From a bacterium (lineage in GTDB: Bacteria; Hinthialibacterota; Hinthialibacteria; OLB16), in NCBI GenBank assembly GCA_022072055.1, contig JAJVIK010000002.1:43605-107604 (forward strand): DNA of 64,000 bases, given 5' to 3'. Positions 51,003 through 59,626 of the stretch are shown piece by piece (position 1 is the stretch's first letter; each line of letters opens with the position of its first letter). The position numbers and the translations under genes were made by a program. Under the pieces are notes generated by a model. The model was not told where the DNA came from. It worked only from the letters and a program-made list of their open reading frames with translations, and did no database searches.

Positions 51003-52514
51003 ATGACACCCCTGTCCCTTGGGAGAGAAACGCTTACCCTCTTCACCGGCCGTCTCGCCAACCTGATTCTTTCCATGGCGGGTCTGGCCCTCTATCCGGC
51101 CCTCCTGGGGCCTCAGGCCCACGGCATCCTCCAGAATTACTTCGGTCTGTTTCTGCTGCTCCTCGGATTCCTCAACGGCTGCGCGGCGCCCATGATGGCG
51201 CACTTTGTGGCCATCTATCGCGTGTCCGACCCACCCCGACAGGGGGTCTTGGCGGCTCAGGTGTTCCGCTGGTTCGCGGTGGTCCTGTTTTCGCTGTGGA
51301 TTCTCTACCCATTTCTCCAGGACCGGACCGGTTTTGGATGGATCTTTCTTGGAGTGGCCTGTTCGGGAGCGGCGCAGCTCCTGGCCGCGGCAGAATATGG
51401 TCTCGGCAGACTCGGCCCCTCGACCTGGTTTCCTGTTTTGATCCTGTTTCTCCGCCTCGTTCTCATTTGTGGGGCGGCCTGGTGGGTGAGGCGGGGAACC
51501 TCTGTCCTGAACTTGGAGGATTGGGCCATCCGCGCGATTCCACCGCTCCTGCTGTTATGCTCCATCCCCTCGCTCCTGTGGACCTCCGCCTCGTGCCATA
51601 AACGGCGCGCCATGTTCTTCGTATCCGGCGCGCCGACCACCACCCAGTCTCTGTCACTTTTTCCCTGGACCGAGATTCGGGCGCTGGGGATTGCCGCGAT
51701 GGTCGGCCAGCTGATCTATCAATCCGCCACCCGCTCCCTGGTTCCGCTCTCGCATCAGCTTGGGTTCTCCAAGGAGCAGGTGGGTTACTTTGGGCTGGCG
51801 ATGCAGGGGTTTGGCTTGGTGGTGTACCTCGCGGGGATCTTCAGCGTGAGCGCCTACCCTTGGTTGGTCTCCGCTCAGGAAGCTGGGGAAGGGGACCGCT
51901 TTCGGAGAATCCAGGGAGAGGCTTGGCGGATGAGCGGACTGCTCGGAGGCTGGGTGGTCACCGGCATGGTCGGCATGGCGCACCCCCTTGTCTGGATCGT
52001 GCTCGGCGAGGAATACCGCCCGGATATCGATCTGATCGTTCACCTGATCCAGGTTTCCGCGCTGGCGGGGGCGTTCATGCTGGCCGCCGAATTCCATCTC
52101 CGCATGCTTCTGTGCCTCACCGCGATGACCCGGTATCTCATCGCGCTCGTGGCCGGTTTCGCGATTTCGGTCCCGTACCTTGTGTGGGTGATCCTTGCCG
52201 GTCGCGGTATCGCGGAGTTTTCCTGGACCCTTCCTCTCGGGGTAGGCGGCCTGATGGTTCTGTCCTTGGCGCTTTCCCCCAAGACCGAGGGGTTCTACCG
52301 GGTCTCCGGAGCGGCGCTGCTCTCCGGCGGCATCGCGCTGCTGGCGGGGGTTCCCTTCGCGGGGGAGACCTACCTCTCCTTATTCATCGAGGGGACCGTG
52401 CTGAGCGTGACCTATGGCGCCTGTGCTTGGCTGCTCGGCTTGGCTCGTCGAGAGGACCTTGCCCGAGTCTTCCGCGCGGGAAGGCCGCGTGTGGATGAGG
52501 TTCCCCCCACATGA
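51003..52514 (+). CDS. Polysaccharide flippase (Wzx/MOP superfamily)
   Basis: 503 residues from ATG 51003, 10 bp after trpC. Twelve to fourteen membrane helices spread over the whole length (for example LANLILSMAGLALYPALL, FGLFLLLLGFLNGCAAPMM, GGLMVLSLAL). Architecture and length fit the oligosaccharidyl-lipid flippases of the MOP superfamily, which turn undecaprenyl-linked sugars across the inner membrane. The GT4 gene overlaps its stop, and the priming transferase at 22 kb could start the same pathway. Confidence 0.82.
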   Translation: MTPLSLGRETLTLFTGRLANLILSMAGLALYPALLGPQAHGILQNYFGLFLLLLGFLNGCAAPMMAHFVAIYRVSDPPRQGVLAAQVFRWFAVVLFSLWILYPFLQDRTGFGWIFLGVACSGAAQLLAAAEYGLGRLGPSTWFPVLILFLRLVLICGAAWWVRRGTSVLNLEDWAIRAIPPLLLLCSIPSLLWTSASCHKRRAMFFVSGAPTTTQSLSLFPWTEIRALGIAAMVGQLIYQSATRSLVPLSHQLGFSKEQVGYFGLAMQGFGLVVYLAGIFSVSAYPWLVSAQEAGEGDRFRRIQGEAWRMSGLLGGWVVTGMVGMAHPLVWIVLGEEYRPDIDLIVHLIQVSALAGAFMLAAEFHLRMLLCLTAMTRYLIALVAGFAISVPYLVWVILAGRGIAEFSWTLPLGVGGLMVLSLALSPKTEGFYRVSGAALLSGGIALLAGVPFAGETYLSLFIEGTVLSVTYGACAWLLGLARREDLARVFRAGRPRVDEVPPT

Positions 52515-53734
52515 GAGCGCGCGCTTGTCCGAGAGTACTGGTGCTTGCGACGACCTTCCCGCGTTGGGTCGGGGACAGCGAGCCGGCGTTTGTCTGGGAC
52601 CTGACTTGTCGCCTTACGGGGCGTGGTTATGGCTGCACGGTCCTCGTCCCGCATGCGCCAGGAGCTCGAGTTCAAGAGGAATGGGAGGGGGTGCGCGTCA
52701 TTCGCTTTCGATACGCTCCGGAACCCTTGGAAAAAGTCTGCTACGAGGGGGGCGCGCTTCCCAACCTGAGAGCCTCGTGGCGGGCGCGGCTGGCTCTTCC
52801 CAGTCTCTTAGTCGCCCAACGGGCGGCGATCCGAAGGCTTATTGGATCCGGCGATTTTGACCTGGTGCACTCGCACTGGATCATCCCACAAGGTTTTTTA
52901 GCAGCGGGCGCGTGCCGGAAGGGGGGGATTCCCTTGCTGCTCACCGCGCACGCGGGGGATGTCTTTGGGCTGCGTGGTCCGCTCCGTCGATCCGCTCGGA
53001 TGGCGCTTGGCGGAGCTTCGGCGGTCACCGCCAACAGCCGGGCCACCGCCGAGGCAGTCCGATCCATCCATCCGGACTCCGATCCGATCCTCATCCCGAT
53101 GGGAGTGGACCTTACCCAGTTCACCCAGGCGCCTGATGAGAATCGGGTGCAACTGGAGGGCAACCCAAGCCTGCTCGCGGTGGGACGGTTCGCGGAGAAG
53201 AAGGGATTTCATGTCCTCATCGAGGCGCTCCCAAAGCTTCTTGAACGTCTGCCGGAATCGCATCTTCACTTGGTCGGCTTTGGACCCTGGGAGGCCCGTC
53301 TTCGCGAGCTGGCTTCCTCGCTGAGACTTGATTCTCGCGTTCGTTTTCATGGGCCGGTCCCGCATTCCGAGATCTCCAGCTTCTTCAGGGGGGCGGACCT
53401 CTTCGTGCAACCCTCTCTCGCGGATGCCGGAGGGGACCGGGAGGGTTTGGGGGTGACCCTTCTGGAAGCGATGGCCACGGGAGTCCCGGTGGTGGCCTCG
53501 CGTTCGGGTGGGATTCCCGATGTCTTGGAGGATGCCGAGCATGGCATCCTTGTGGAGCCTGGGAATCCGACGGTATTGGCGGAGGGGCTTCATACCCTTT
53601 GGACCTCGCCGGAAAGGCTGCGCATGGCGGAGGCCGCAAGGGCGCGTGTCTCGGAGCGCTTCTCTTGGGATTCCATCGCGGACCGTTTCGCGGACCTGTA
53701 TACCCGACTGCTCTCCTTCAAGCGCGCCCACTAA
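52511..53734 (+). CDS. GT4 family glycosyltransferase
   Basis: 407 residues, ATG overlapping the flippase stop. GT-B fold: N-lobe VLVLATTFPRWVGDSEPAFV, HSHWIIPQGF and LTAHAGDVFGLRG; C-lobe LLAVGRFAEKKGFHVLIEAL, LHLVGFGPWE, VRFHGPVPHSEISSFFRGAD, and the donor-binding EX7E-like DREGLGVTLLEAMATGVPVV. It adds a sugar from an activated nucleotide donor to a growing glycan at the cytoplasmic face of the membrane. Confidence 0.93.
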   Translation: MRARACPRVLVLATTFPRWVGDSEPAFVWDLTCRLTGRGYGCTVLVPHAPGARVQEEWEGVRVIRFRYAPEPLEKVCYEGGALPNLRASWRARLALPSLLVAQRAAIRRLIGSGDFDLVHSHWIIPQGFLAAGACRKGGIPLLLTAHAGDVFGLRGPLRRSARMALGGASAVTANSRATAEAVRSIHPDSDPILIPMGVDLTQFTQAPDENRVQLEGNPSLLAVGRFAEKKGFHVLIEALPKLLERLPESHLHLVGFGPWEARLRELASSLRLDSRVRFHGPVPHSEISSFFRGADLFVQPSLADAGGDREGLGVTLLEAMATGVPVVASRSGGIPDVLEDAEHGILVEPGNPTVLAEGLHTLWTSPERLRMAEAARARVSERFSWDSIADRFADLYTRLLSFKRAH

Positions 53735-53806
53735 CTTGACCGGGACACTCTCTGTCCCTCAAACTGAATGGAACCATTGGTGCGCCGGGATTAGGGAGGT
53801 TGGAGC

Positions 53807-54067
53807 ATGACCACGCTTCGAGCCGAGGATGTGTGCATTCCGGAATCAGTCTTGACCAGTATTCTTGAAGGGAAAGAGCGTGTTTGGGTGGAGCAAGCGG
53901 GCAAACCGATTGCGGCGATGGTCTCCATTGAGGATTTGAAGCTACTCGAGCTTTACGAAGACCTTCTGGATTCCCAAGAGGCCGAGAGAGCCCTGAAGGA
54001 GTTTGAGGAAAGCGGAGAGCCTTCCATCCCGTATGAGGCGATCCGCAGGGAACTTGGATTGGAATGA
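53807..54067 (+). CDS. Phd/YefM-type antitoxin
   Basis: 86 residues, with GGAGGTTGGAGC just before the ATG. The N-terminal DNA-binding segment ERVWVEQAGKPIAAMVSIED is the Phd/YefM pattern, with LKLLELYEDLLDSQEAERAL as the toxin-binding helix. It represses its own operon and neutralises the RelE toxin whose ATG overlaps its stop. Confidence 0.88.
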   Translation: MTTLRAEDVCIPESVLTSILEGKERVWVEQAGKPIAAMVSIEDLKLLELYEDLLDSQEAERALKEFEESGEPSIPYEAIRRELGLE

Positions 54068-54330
54068 ATTACGAAGTCCGTTTCGTTCCCTCGGCATGGA
54101 AGGCCTTCAAGTCCCTGCCAAGGGAGATTCAAGGGCGAATGGACTACCGAATCCTCTCGCTCATGTCCAATCCGAGACCCACAGGGTGTAAGCCTTTGAT
54201 TGGGGCCAAGGACAGGTTCCGCATTCGTATTGGAGACTACCGCGTGATCTACCAGGTATCGGACCAGGATCTCCTTGTATTGGTCTTGCGGATTGCCCAC
54301 CGCAAAGACGCGTACCGGAAAGGTTTCTGA
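54064..54330 (+). CDS. relE: RelE/ParE-family toxin
   Basis: 88 residues, ATGA overlap with the antitoxin. The complete RelE fold is present: YEVRFVPSAWKAFKSLPREI, CKPLIGAKDRFRIRIGDYRV, IYQVSDQD and VLRIAHRKDAYRK, with the basic residues used in ribosome-dependent mRNA cleavage. Unlike the orphan at 9293 this copy has a normal N-terminus and partner. Confidence 0.92.
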   Translation: MNYEVRFVPSAWKAFKSLPREIQGRMDYRILSLMSNPRPTGCKPLIGAKDRFRIRIGDYRVIYQVSDQDLLVLVLRIAHRKDAYRKGF

Positions 54331-54348
54331 AACGAGGTCAGTGAGCTA

Positions 54349-55665
54349 GTGCCGTCAACCCCCATGGAAAGCCCCAACCTGATCGAAACCCGCCTCACCG
54401 AGGAGCTCGCCGAGTACCAAGCGGAAATCGCCGAGTTCACCTCGGAGGAGCTCCGCGCGTTGGTCGTGCTCGACCAATGCGTGCGCGGGACCATGGACCC
54501 ACTCAAGCTCAATCTTCTCTTTGAGCACATGTTCGAAGAGCTCGGGTTCCGGTCCGACATCCATGTGCACGCCGAGGAGGCGGGGATTACCGAGGAAGGG
54601 GTCGCCGAAGCGCCGCCCGAGGGCTGCCTGCGCATTCACTTCGACCCTACCCCCGAGATCACTCGGGATGACTTCGAGGGATGGATCGACCTCTATCCGC
54701 TGGATCCCGGTCGAAACCGGGACTCGCGGGACATCCGATTCATCGAATTCTTCTGCCGTCGAATCGGCGTGGTGCTCGCCCACCAGTGGATGTATCAAGC
54801 CCTGTCGCGCACCCATGAGCGTCTCCGCTCCGCGGTCAACACGGTCCAGGAAATCTCCGCCTTTGTCGGCCATGAGATTCGCAGCCCGATCGCCTCGCTA
54901 CTCTCGCTCGCGTTCCTGATGAAAGATCAGATCCGTGAGATGAGCCTGGAGACTCCCGCCCCGGGCGAGAGCTGGAAGAGCCTGGTGGACAAGATGGCCC
55001 AGGCCGTGGCTTTGCTCGAGAAAATCACGCGCTCCACTTATCTCCTCGGAACTCTCGACATCGATCCCAAGGCGGTGACCCGCTCCCGGGAATGGACCGA
55101 GCTGGGCAAAAGCCTGCTTGTGACAGCCGCTTCGGCCTATTCGTTCGATCTGCGGCGTCGCGGACTGCTGCTTGTGATCCGCCGCGAGTCCCGATTCGCG
55201 CATGATTATGTTCTGGTTCACCACTCTTGGTTTGACGCCATCTTCGACAACCTTCTGGGAAACGCCATCAAGTACTCGGTCGAGGGCGGGAGGATCGATT
55301 TCTCGATCCTCAAAGATGACGGGGCCTATGTGATCCATGTCAGCAACCCGGTGGAGAATCCGCCCTCTCCGGAGCGACTGAATCGCCTCTTCGAGAAGGG
55401 CTATCGCGGCGCGGAGGCGGATTTCAACATGCAAGCCATCGGGGCGAACCAGGGGCTGGGCCTGTATTTCGTGAACCGGATCACCACGCTTGGGTACGGA
55501 GGACGGGTGCGGGTCTGGCTGGACAACGACCGGAATCGGGATGGCTCGGCCGAGAAGGACCTTGTGGAAACACAGGTCTTCGGCGACCCGGAGTCCTCCA
55601 AGACGACCACCGGCGCGCCTTATTTCCACATCGAGATCCGCATTCCCGAATCGGCGCTGCAATAG
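54349..55665 (+). CDS. Sensor histidine kinase, soluble type
   Basis: 438 residues from GTG 54349 (ATG 54364 also possible). There are no membrane segments. Residues ~30-150 form a GAF/PAS-sized sensory region of unrecognised type. The HisKA helix follows at ~165-235 with the phospho-acceptor His in SAFVGHEIRSPIASLLSLAF. HATPase_c shows the N box WFDAIFDNLLGNAIKYSVEG and the G box GANQGLGLYFVNRITTLGYG. No response regulator is adjacent, so it is an orphan kinase here. It begins 18 bp after the RelE toxin stop. Confidence 0.9.
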   Translation: MPSTPMESPNLIETRLTEELAEYQAEIAEFTSEELRALVVLDQCVRGTMDPLKLNLLFEHMFEELGFRSDIHVHAEEAGITEEGVAEAPPEGCLRIHFDPTPEITRDDFEGWIDLYPLDPGRNRDSRDIRFIEFFCRRIGVVLAHQWMYQALSRTHERLRSAVNTVQEISAFVGHEIRSPIASLLSLAFLMKDQIREMSLETPAPGESWKSLVDKMAQAVALLEKITRSTYLLGTLDIDPKAVTRSREWTELGKSLLVTAASAYSFDLRRRGLLLVIRRESRFAHDYVLVHHSWFDAIFDNLLGNAIKYSVEGGRIDFSILKDDGAYVIHVSNPVENPPSPERLNRLFEKGYRGAEADFNMQAIGANQGLGLYFVNRITTLGYGGRVRVWLDNDRNRDGSAEKDLVETQVFGDPESSKTTTGAPYFHIEIRIPESALQ

Positions 55666-55725
55666 CCCGCACGGTCTTCGCCTGGCTGGGAACTGTCCGC
55701 CCTTTGGGTGGGGGGCTTCGTGGAA

Positions 55726-56478
55726 TCAGTACAGAAACCAATGCTCAACTGAGGAGACACTCTCTTGAACCTTCACCTCAAGGACAGGGCGAGCGCTGGC
55801 CCCGCCTTCGGAAGAGGTGAAGGTTCGCGCGGTGCGGAGGGTTCCACTCTCATCCCCCACCACCATCCACCCGAAATTGGTCGCGGAATTGTCCAGCCAT
55901 CCCTGAACATCCGCGCCCATCGCGGCGCTGGACCATCGGGGGCTTCCGCTCCGTCCCACCAAGGTCGTTGCGCTTGCGGCGCCGAAATCGCCGCCGGGGG
56001 CGGTCCAGGTTTCCTGTCCATGTTTGTTTGAAGTCCAGGTGGCGTCTCCCGGCGCGGCCGCGGCTCCGCGATTCCCCCCGCTGACCGACCCTTCTCCCCA
56101 ATCCTTCAGAATCGGATGGAGCGAAGCGGGGACATCATCCGGTCCGGTGGGGGGCGAACCCGAAACCGTGAGCCTCAGGGTCACATCCAGAACGATCGCT
56201 CCAGCGGGGATGCCGGTGAGATCAAAGCGGATCGCGGCGCGGCGGAGCGCGCCCGTGGGAGGCGCGGGGGCGTTGTCTCCCGTGCGCCCGACATGAAATT
56301 CAGGAAACCCCCCGTTGGAAAAGTTCGGCTCCTCTTCGTAGAGGCCGGCATCGTCACTTCCCGTGTAACCGTTTGATCCCTGCTGGAGCGTGACAACCGA
56401 GACCTGAGAATAGGTGGGAGCGGAAAGAAGGAATGCCGCGACCCAGGTCGCGGTCCTCAGGGGAAGTCGGGCGGACAT
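55726..56478 (-). CDS. Secreted DNRLRE-domain protein
   Basis: 250 residues with signal peptide (TATWVAAFLLSAPTYSQ) and GAGGGG before the ATG. The single ~200-residue domain has the DNRLRE layout: VVTLQQGSNGYTGSDDAGLY, ALRRAAIRFDLTGIPAGAIV, LDVTLRLTV, TWTSNKHGQETWTAPGGDF and WMVVGDES. This jelly-roll-like module is common in secreted planctomycete proteins, where it may bind carbohydrate. No catalytic partner is fused. Confidence 0.8.
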   Translation of the reverse strand: MSARLPLRTATWVAAFLLSAPTYSQVSVVTLQQGSNGYTGSDDAGLYEEEPNFSNGGFPEFHVGRTGDNAPAPPTGALRRAAIRFDLTGIPAGAIVLDVTLRLTVSGSPPTGPDDVPASLHPILKDWGEGSVSGGNRGAAAAPGDATWTSNKHGQETWTAPGGDFGAASATTLVGRSGSPRWSSAAMGADVQGWLDNSATNFGWMVVGDESGTLRTARTFTSSEGGASARPVLEVKVQESVSSVEHWFLY

Positions 56479-56510
56479 GGTTCAACCCCTCATAACCGGT
56501 TTGTCCCTTG

Positions 56511-56538
56511 AGTATACTCCCAGCCTGGAGACCGTAAA
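56511..56538 (-). promoter_or_regulatory. Promoter for the DNRLRE gene
   Basis: On the minus strand, -35 TTTACG (56538-56533) and -10 TATACT (56516-56511) are 16 bp apart and point at the ATG at 56478. The AGTATACT core is itself palindromic and could hold weak activity in the other direction. Confidence 0.45.
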
Positions 56539-56556
56539 GAGAAAATTTCCACTTCA

Positions 56557-57570
56557 ATGAACCAGGAGTTTGCCGTGGCTAACTTAACCTCAGCCCCCGT
56601 TTCCGAATCCTCGCCCACCCCTCCGACGAAGAGGCATCGCGTGCTGAGGGGATTCATCTATGTTCTCGCGGGGATCGTGCTTGGGATCACTCTGTTTCGG
56701 GTCTGGTGGAACGCCAATTTCTTCAGCGGGTATGATCCCAAGCTTGCGCTGCTGGCCGAGGTGGTCGAGAAGCAAAACAAACCGGGACATGTCCGCGAAA
56801 AGGTGGTCTTTCAGGGGAAGAAGGGCATGAAGGTCCCCGCCCTGCTCCACATGCCCGAGGGGGAAGGGCCGTTCCCGTGTCTGGTGCTTCTCTATGGCAT
56901 CGGACAGGACATGGATTTCGCGGATGAGATCGCCGAGGCGTATGTTCAGGCGGGCTATGCCCTGTTCTGCCCGGAGCAGCTCGGTCGAGGGGAGCGCAAA
57001 AACGAGGTTCCGCGCGAGGGGCTAAAGGCGCTCACCTCCTTCAAGGACCGTCTTTCCTCGACCGTGGTGGAGGCGCGCCGCGCGGTCGATTATCTCTCCA
57101 GCCGTGCGGATATCGATTCAAGCAATCTGACCCTTTGGGGGGTGAGCCTTGGCGCGATTCTGGGAAGCAGCGCGCTGGCGATGGAGCCGCGTTACCGTCA
57201 GGGGTTGCTCATGTGGGGCGGCGGGGATGTCACCGGGATGATGACCCGGAACCGACTGGTGCGCGACAACGCGAGCCGTGGGCAGCGCTTCCTCGCGTTT
57301 CTGGGGGCTTGGTTCCTCGCCCCCGCCGAGCCGTTGTTGCGGATCGACCAGATCGCCCCGCGCCCGCTGCTGTTTCAAAACGCCCTCCAGGATGAGATCA
57401 TCCCGCGCGCCTGCACCGAGGCGTACTACAGCAAGGCGGGGGAGCCGAAGGAGATCCTCTGGTATGACTGCGGTCACGAAAAGGGGCTGAGCCTGGAGCT
57501 GATCCAGAAGATCATCCAGGACCAGATTGCGTGGTTGAAGAGGGTGGGGGAAGGGAAGCAGGCGACCTGA
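56557..57570 (+). CDS. Membrane-anchored alpha/beta hydrolase
   Basis: 337 residues. One N-terminal transmembrane helix (RGFIYVLAGIVLGITLF, ~31-48) places the catalytic domain outside the cytoplasm. Alpha/beta hydrolase marks: CLVLLYGIGQDMDFADEIA (oxyanion region), nucleophile elbow LTLWGVSLGAILGSSAL with Ser, Asp in NALQDEIIPRA and His in YDCGHEKG. It resembles acetyl-xylan esterase or dienelactone-hydrolase-like members of DUF/PF families, but the substrate is unknown. Confidence 0.87.
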   Translation: MNQEFAVANLTSAPVSESSPTPPTKRHRVLRGFIYVLAGIVLGITLFRVWWNANFFSGYDPKLALLAEVVEKQNKPGHVREKVVFQGKKGMKVPALLHMPEGEGPFPCLVLLYGIGQDMDFADEIAEAYVQAGYALFCPEQLGRGERKNEVPREGLKALTSFKDRLSSTVVEARRAVDYLSSRADIDSSNLTLWGVSLGAILGSSALAMEPRYRQGLLMWGGGDVTGMMTRNRLVRDNASRGQRFLAFLGAWFLAPAEPLLRIDQIAPRPLLFQNALQDEIIPRACTEAYYSKAGEPKEILWYDCGHEKGLSLELIQKIIQDQIAWLKRVGEGKQAT

Positions 57571-57799
57571 ATCCCTGATCTCATGCATCAAAAGACGCTG
57601 ATTGTGGGTCTGGCCTCTTCACCGCAATTCGCCGGCCCCGATTCGCGCCGCGTTTGTGTCGCAGCGTGAGCCCCCACTCCCGCCCCTACCCCCTTCGCTC
57701 CCTTCCGCGTCTCGATCTCGCCGTTGACATACCCCCACCCCAGGCATACCTTTTCCCTTTCCGTTTTGCGGACTTTTCCATACACAGGGAGGCTACAGC

Positions 57800-59140
57800 A
57801 TGGCGAAAGAGGGTGTGAAAACCAGACGTGATTTCCTCAAGACAGCGGCGCGGGCAAGCGTCGCCCCGATGATTGTCTCCGCCGCCACTCTCGGGCGCGG
57901 CGGCGCGGTGGCCGCCAACGACCGCATCGGCATCGGCTTCATCGCCTTCGGCGACCGGGTCAAGGGCGGGTTGTTCCCCGATTTCAAGCAGCACCCGGTC
58001 TGCCATTTCGTGGCCGCCGCGGATGTGGATTCCGCGCATCGCTACAACTTCATCAAGGCGGTCGGCGAGGAGCGCCCGACCTACAACGACTACCGCGAGC
58101 TGCTCGAACGCAAGGACATCGACGCCGTGGTGATTGCCACCCCGGACCACTGGCACGCCAGGGCGATCATTGAGTCGGCCAACGCCGGTAAGGACATCTA
58201 CTGCGAAAAGCCGATGACCCTCACCATCGAGGAGGGCAAGCGCTGCGTGGCCGCGGTCCGCAACAATCGGCGTGTGTTTCAGACCGGCTCCCAGCAGCGC
58301 TCGGACTCCCGCTTCCGGAAAGCCTGCGAGCTGGTCCGCAACGGCTACATTGGAAAGGTCGAATTGATCGAGACCTTCATCGGTGGCGGCCCGACCGGAG
58401 GAACGGACGTTGACATCGATCCGCCTCCGGGGTTGGATTGGGATCGTTGGCTCGGACAGGCTCCGGTGGTTCCCTACCGCAAGACCCGCTGCCACTATGA
58501 GTTTCGTTGGTGGTACGCCTACTCCGGCGGCAAGATGACCGACTGGGGCGCGCACCACAACGACATCGCCCAGTGGGGCAACGGCACCGATTATTCCGGA
58601 CCGATCAGCGCCGAGGGGGAAGCCACTTTTCCCGAGCCGGGAGGGTATGACACCGCGCTCACCTTCAAGATCCGTTATGAGTACAAGGATGCCGCTCCGG
58701 TGATCTGCAACAGCGAGGGGCGCAACGGCGTGATCTTCACCGGCAGCGAGGGCAAGGTGTTTGTTTCCCGGAGCGAGATCGAAACCACTCCCACGGAGCT
58801 CGCCAACATCGAGTTCAAGGACAGCGACCTGCGCTTGTACAAGAGCGACAACCACCAGCTCAATTTCCTCGAGTGCGTGAAGACCCGCGAGGACCCGATC
58901 TGTCACGTGGAGGTCGGCCATCGCTCGGTGACTGTTTGCCACCTGGGGAACATCGCGATCCGGTTGGGGCGGAAGATCCAGTGGGATCCCGAGAAGGAGG
59001 AGATTGTCGGTGATCCCGAGGCGCATGATTGGATGACCCGCCCGCAACGGCACCCCTATGAGGTTCCGGAGGTCAAGGTGCGTCGCTCCTCACGGCGTCC
59101 GGCGGCCATGAACCGGAGGTCCTTCATCAGTCGCGGCTAA
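57800..59140 (+). CDS. Tat-exported Gfo/Idh/MocA family oxidoreductase
   Basis: 446 residues, ATG with GGGAGG upstream. Tat leader KTRRDFLKTAARASVAPM. The Rossmann part reads RIGIGFIAFGDRVKGG (GxGxxG variant), IDAVVIATPDHWHARAI and KDIYCEKPMTLTIEEGKR with the catalytic Lys-Pro. The C-terminal half has GTDVDIDPPPGLDWDRWLG, GGKMTDWGAHHNDIAQWG, and the HPYEVP ending typical of planctomycete members. These are predicted NAD(P)-dependent sugar oxidoreductases; export with bound cofactor is expected for this Tat subset. The last ~20 basic residues (SSRRPAAMNRRSFISRG) are an unusual extension. Confidence 0.92.
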   Translation: MAKEGVKTRRDFLKTAARASVAPMIVSAATLGRGGAVAANDRIGIGFIAFGDRVKGGLFPDFKQHPVCHFVAAADVDSAHRYNFIKAVGEERPTYNDYRELLERKDIDAVVIATPDHWHARAIIESANAGKDIYCEKPMTLTIEEGKRCVAAVRNNRRVFQTGSQQRSDSRFRKACELVRNGYIGKVELIETFIGGGPTGGTDVDIDPPPGLDWDRWLGQAPVVPYRKTRCHYEFRWWYAYSGGKMTDWGAHHNDIAQWGNGTDYSGPISAEGEATFPEPGGYDTALTFKIRYEYKDAAPVICNSEGRNGVIFTGSEGKVFVSRSEIETTPTELANIEFKDSDLRLYKSDNHQLNFLECVKTREDPICHVEVGHRSVTVCHLGNIAIRLGRKIQWDPEKEEIVGDPEAHDWMTRPQRHPYEVPEVKVRRSSRRPAAMNRRSFISRG

Positions 59141-59170
59141 GGCGCGCCCGAAAAGACCAGACAGAGCCCC

Positions 59171-59210
59171 GCCCCGGGGGAGTCAATCCCTCGGGGCCGG
59201 GTTGGTTTTT
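59171..59210 (+). terminator. Rho-independent terminator-like hairpin after the Gfo/Idh/MocA gene
   Basis: A GC stem (CCCCGGGG against CCCTCGGGG, one G-U pair, loop AGTCAAT) is followed within 10 nt by GGTTTTT. It is 30 nt after the stop codon and fits termination of plus-strand transcription. Confidence 0.5.
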
Positions 59211-59211
59211 C

Positions 59212-59325
59212 CTAGGCCAAAGCGGCCACATCCACCACCTTGAAGCCTTTCGGCTCGTCAGGGGGCAACTCCAAGACCACCCTCCGGTCCAGGGGAATTG
59301 TCGTGGTCAGCCTGTACTCGGCCAT
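59212..59325 (-). CDS. 37-residue small protein, possible antitoxin remnant
   Basis: Minus strand ATG 59325 has a near-perfect GGGAGGAGCAGC leader. The product starts MAEYRLTTTIPLDRRVVLEL and ends at VVDVAALA. The first half resembles the N-terminal beta segment of the antitoxin at 18614 (LKGDRTVVLDEP). It has no toxin neighbour and is too short for a full antitoxin, so it may be a remnant or a small regulator. Confidence 0.45.
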   Translation of the reverse strand: MAEYRLTTTIPLDRRVVLELPPDEPKGFKVVDVAALA

Positions 59326-59626
59326 GCTGCTCCTCCCTTGAACGGGTCACTTCTTTATGCCACGAGCCAGGGTGGAAGGTCAGCCGCGAATTGGGATTCA
59401 TCGTGGCGGCCAGGGAGGGCGGAACCGCGTCGCCCGGCTGCGAGAGCATGGGGGGACAGGAAAGAGGGGGGCCCAAGCCTCTCCTCCCGGCGGCTAGGCT
59501 GAATGTGGACTGAGACGCGCAAGAATTAGCGTTTGACATTCAGGCCGTTTGGCTGGATATTAAGGTCGGTTTCGACAGGTTCATCTGCCCGCATAGCCAC
59601 AGTTTTCCCAAGGAGGTTGTCGCCCC
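59326..59626. other. Intergenic region upstream of the pseudopilin
   Basis: No convincing gene on either strand. It contains the pseudopilin promoter at 59533-59561 near its right end and is otherwise featureless. Confidence 0.5.
59533..59561 (+). promoter_or_regulatory. Promoter of the pseudopilin gene
   Basis: Consensus -35 TTGACA (59533-59538), 17-bp spacer, -10 GATATT (59556-59561), followed by a 65-nt leader ending in AAGGAGG before the ATG at 59627. Confidence 0.55.

Noticed and set aside
57571..57799. Possible small gene between the hydrolase and the oxidoreductase
   Set aside because: Frames on both strands are short and compositionally biased, and no start has a ribosome-binding site. 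A T/C-rich leader is all that is seen.
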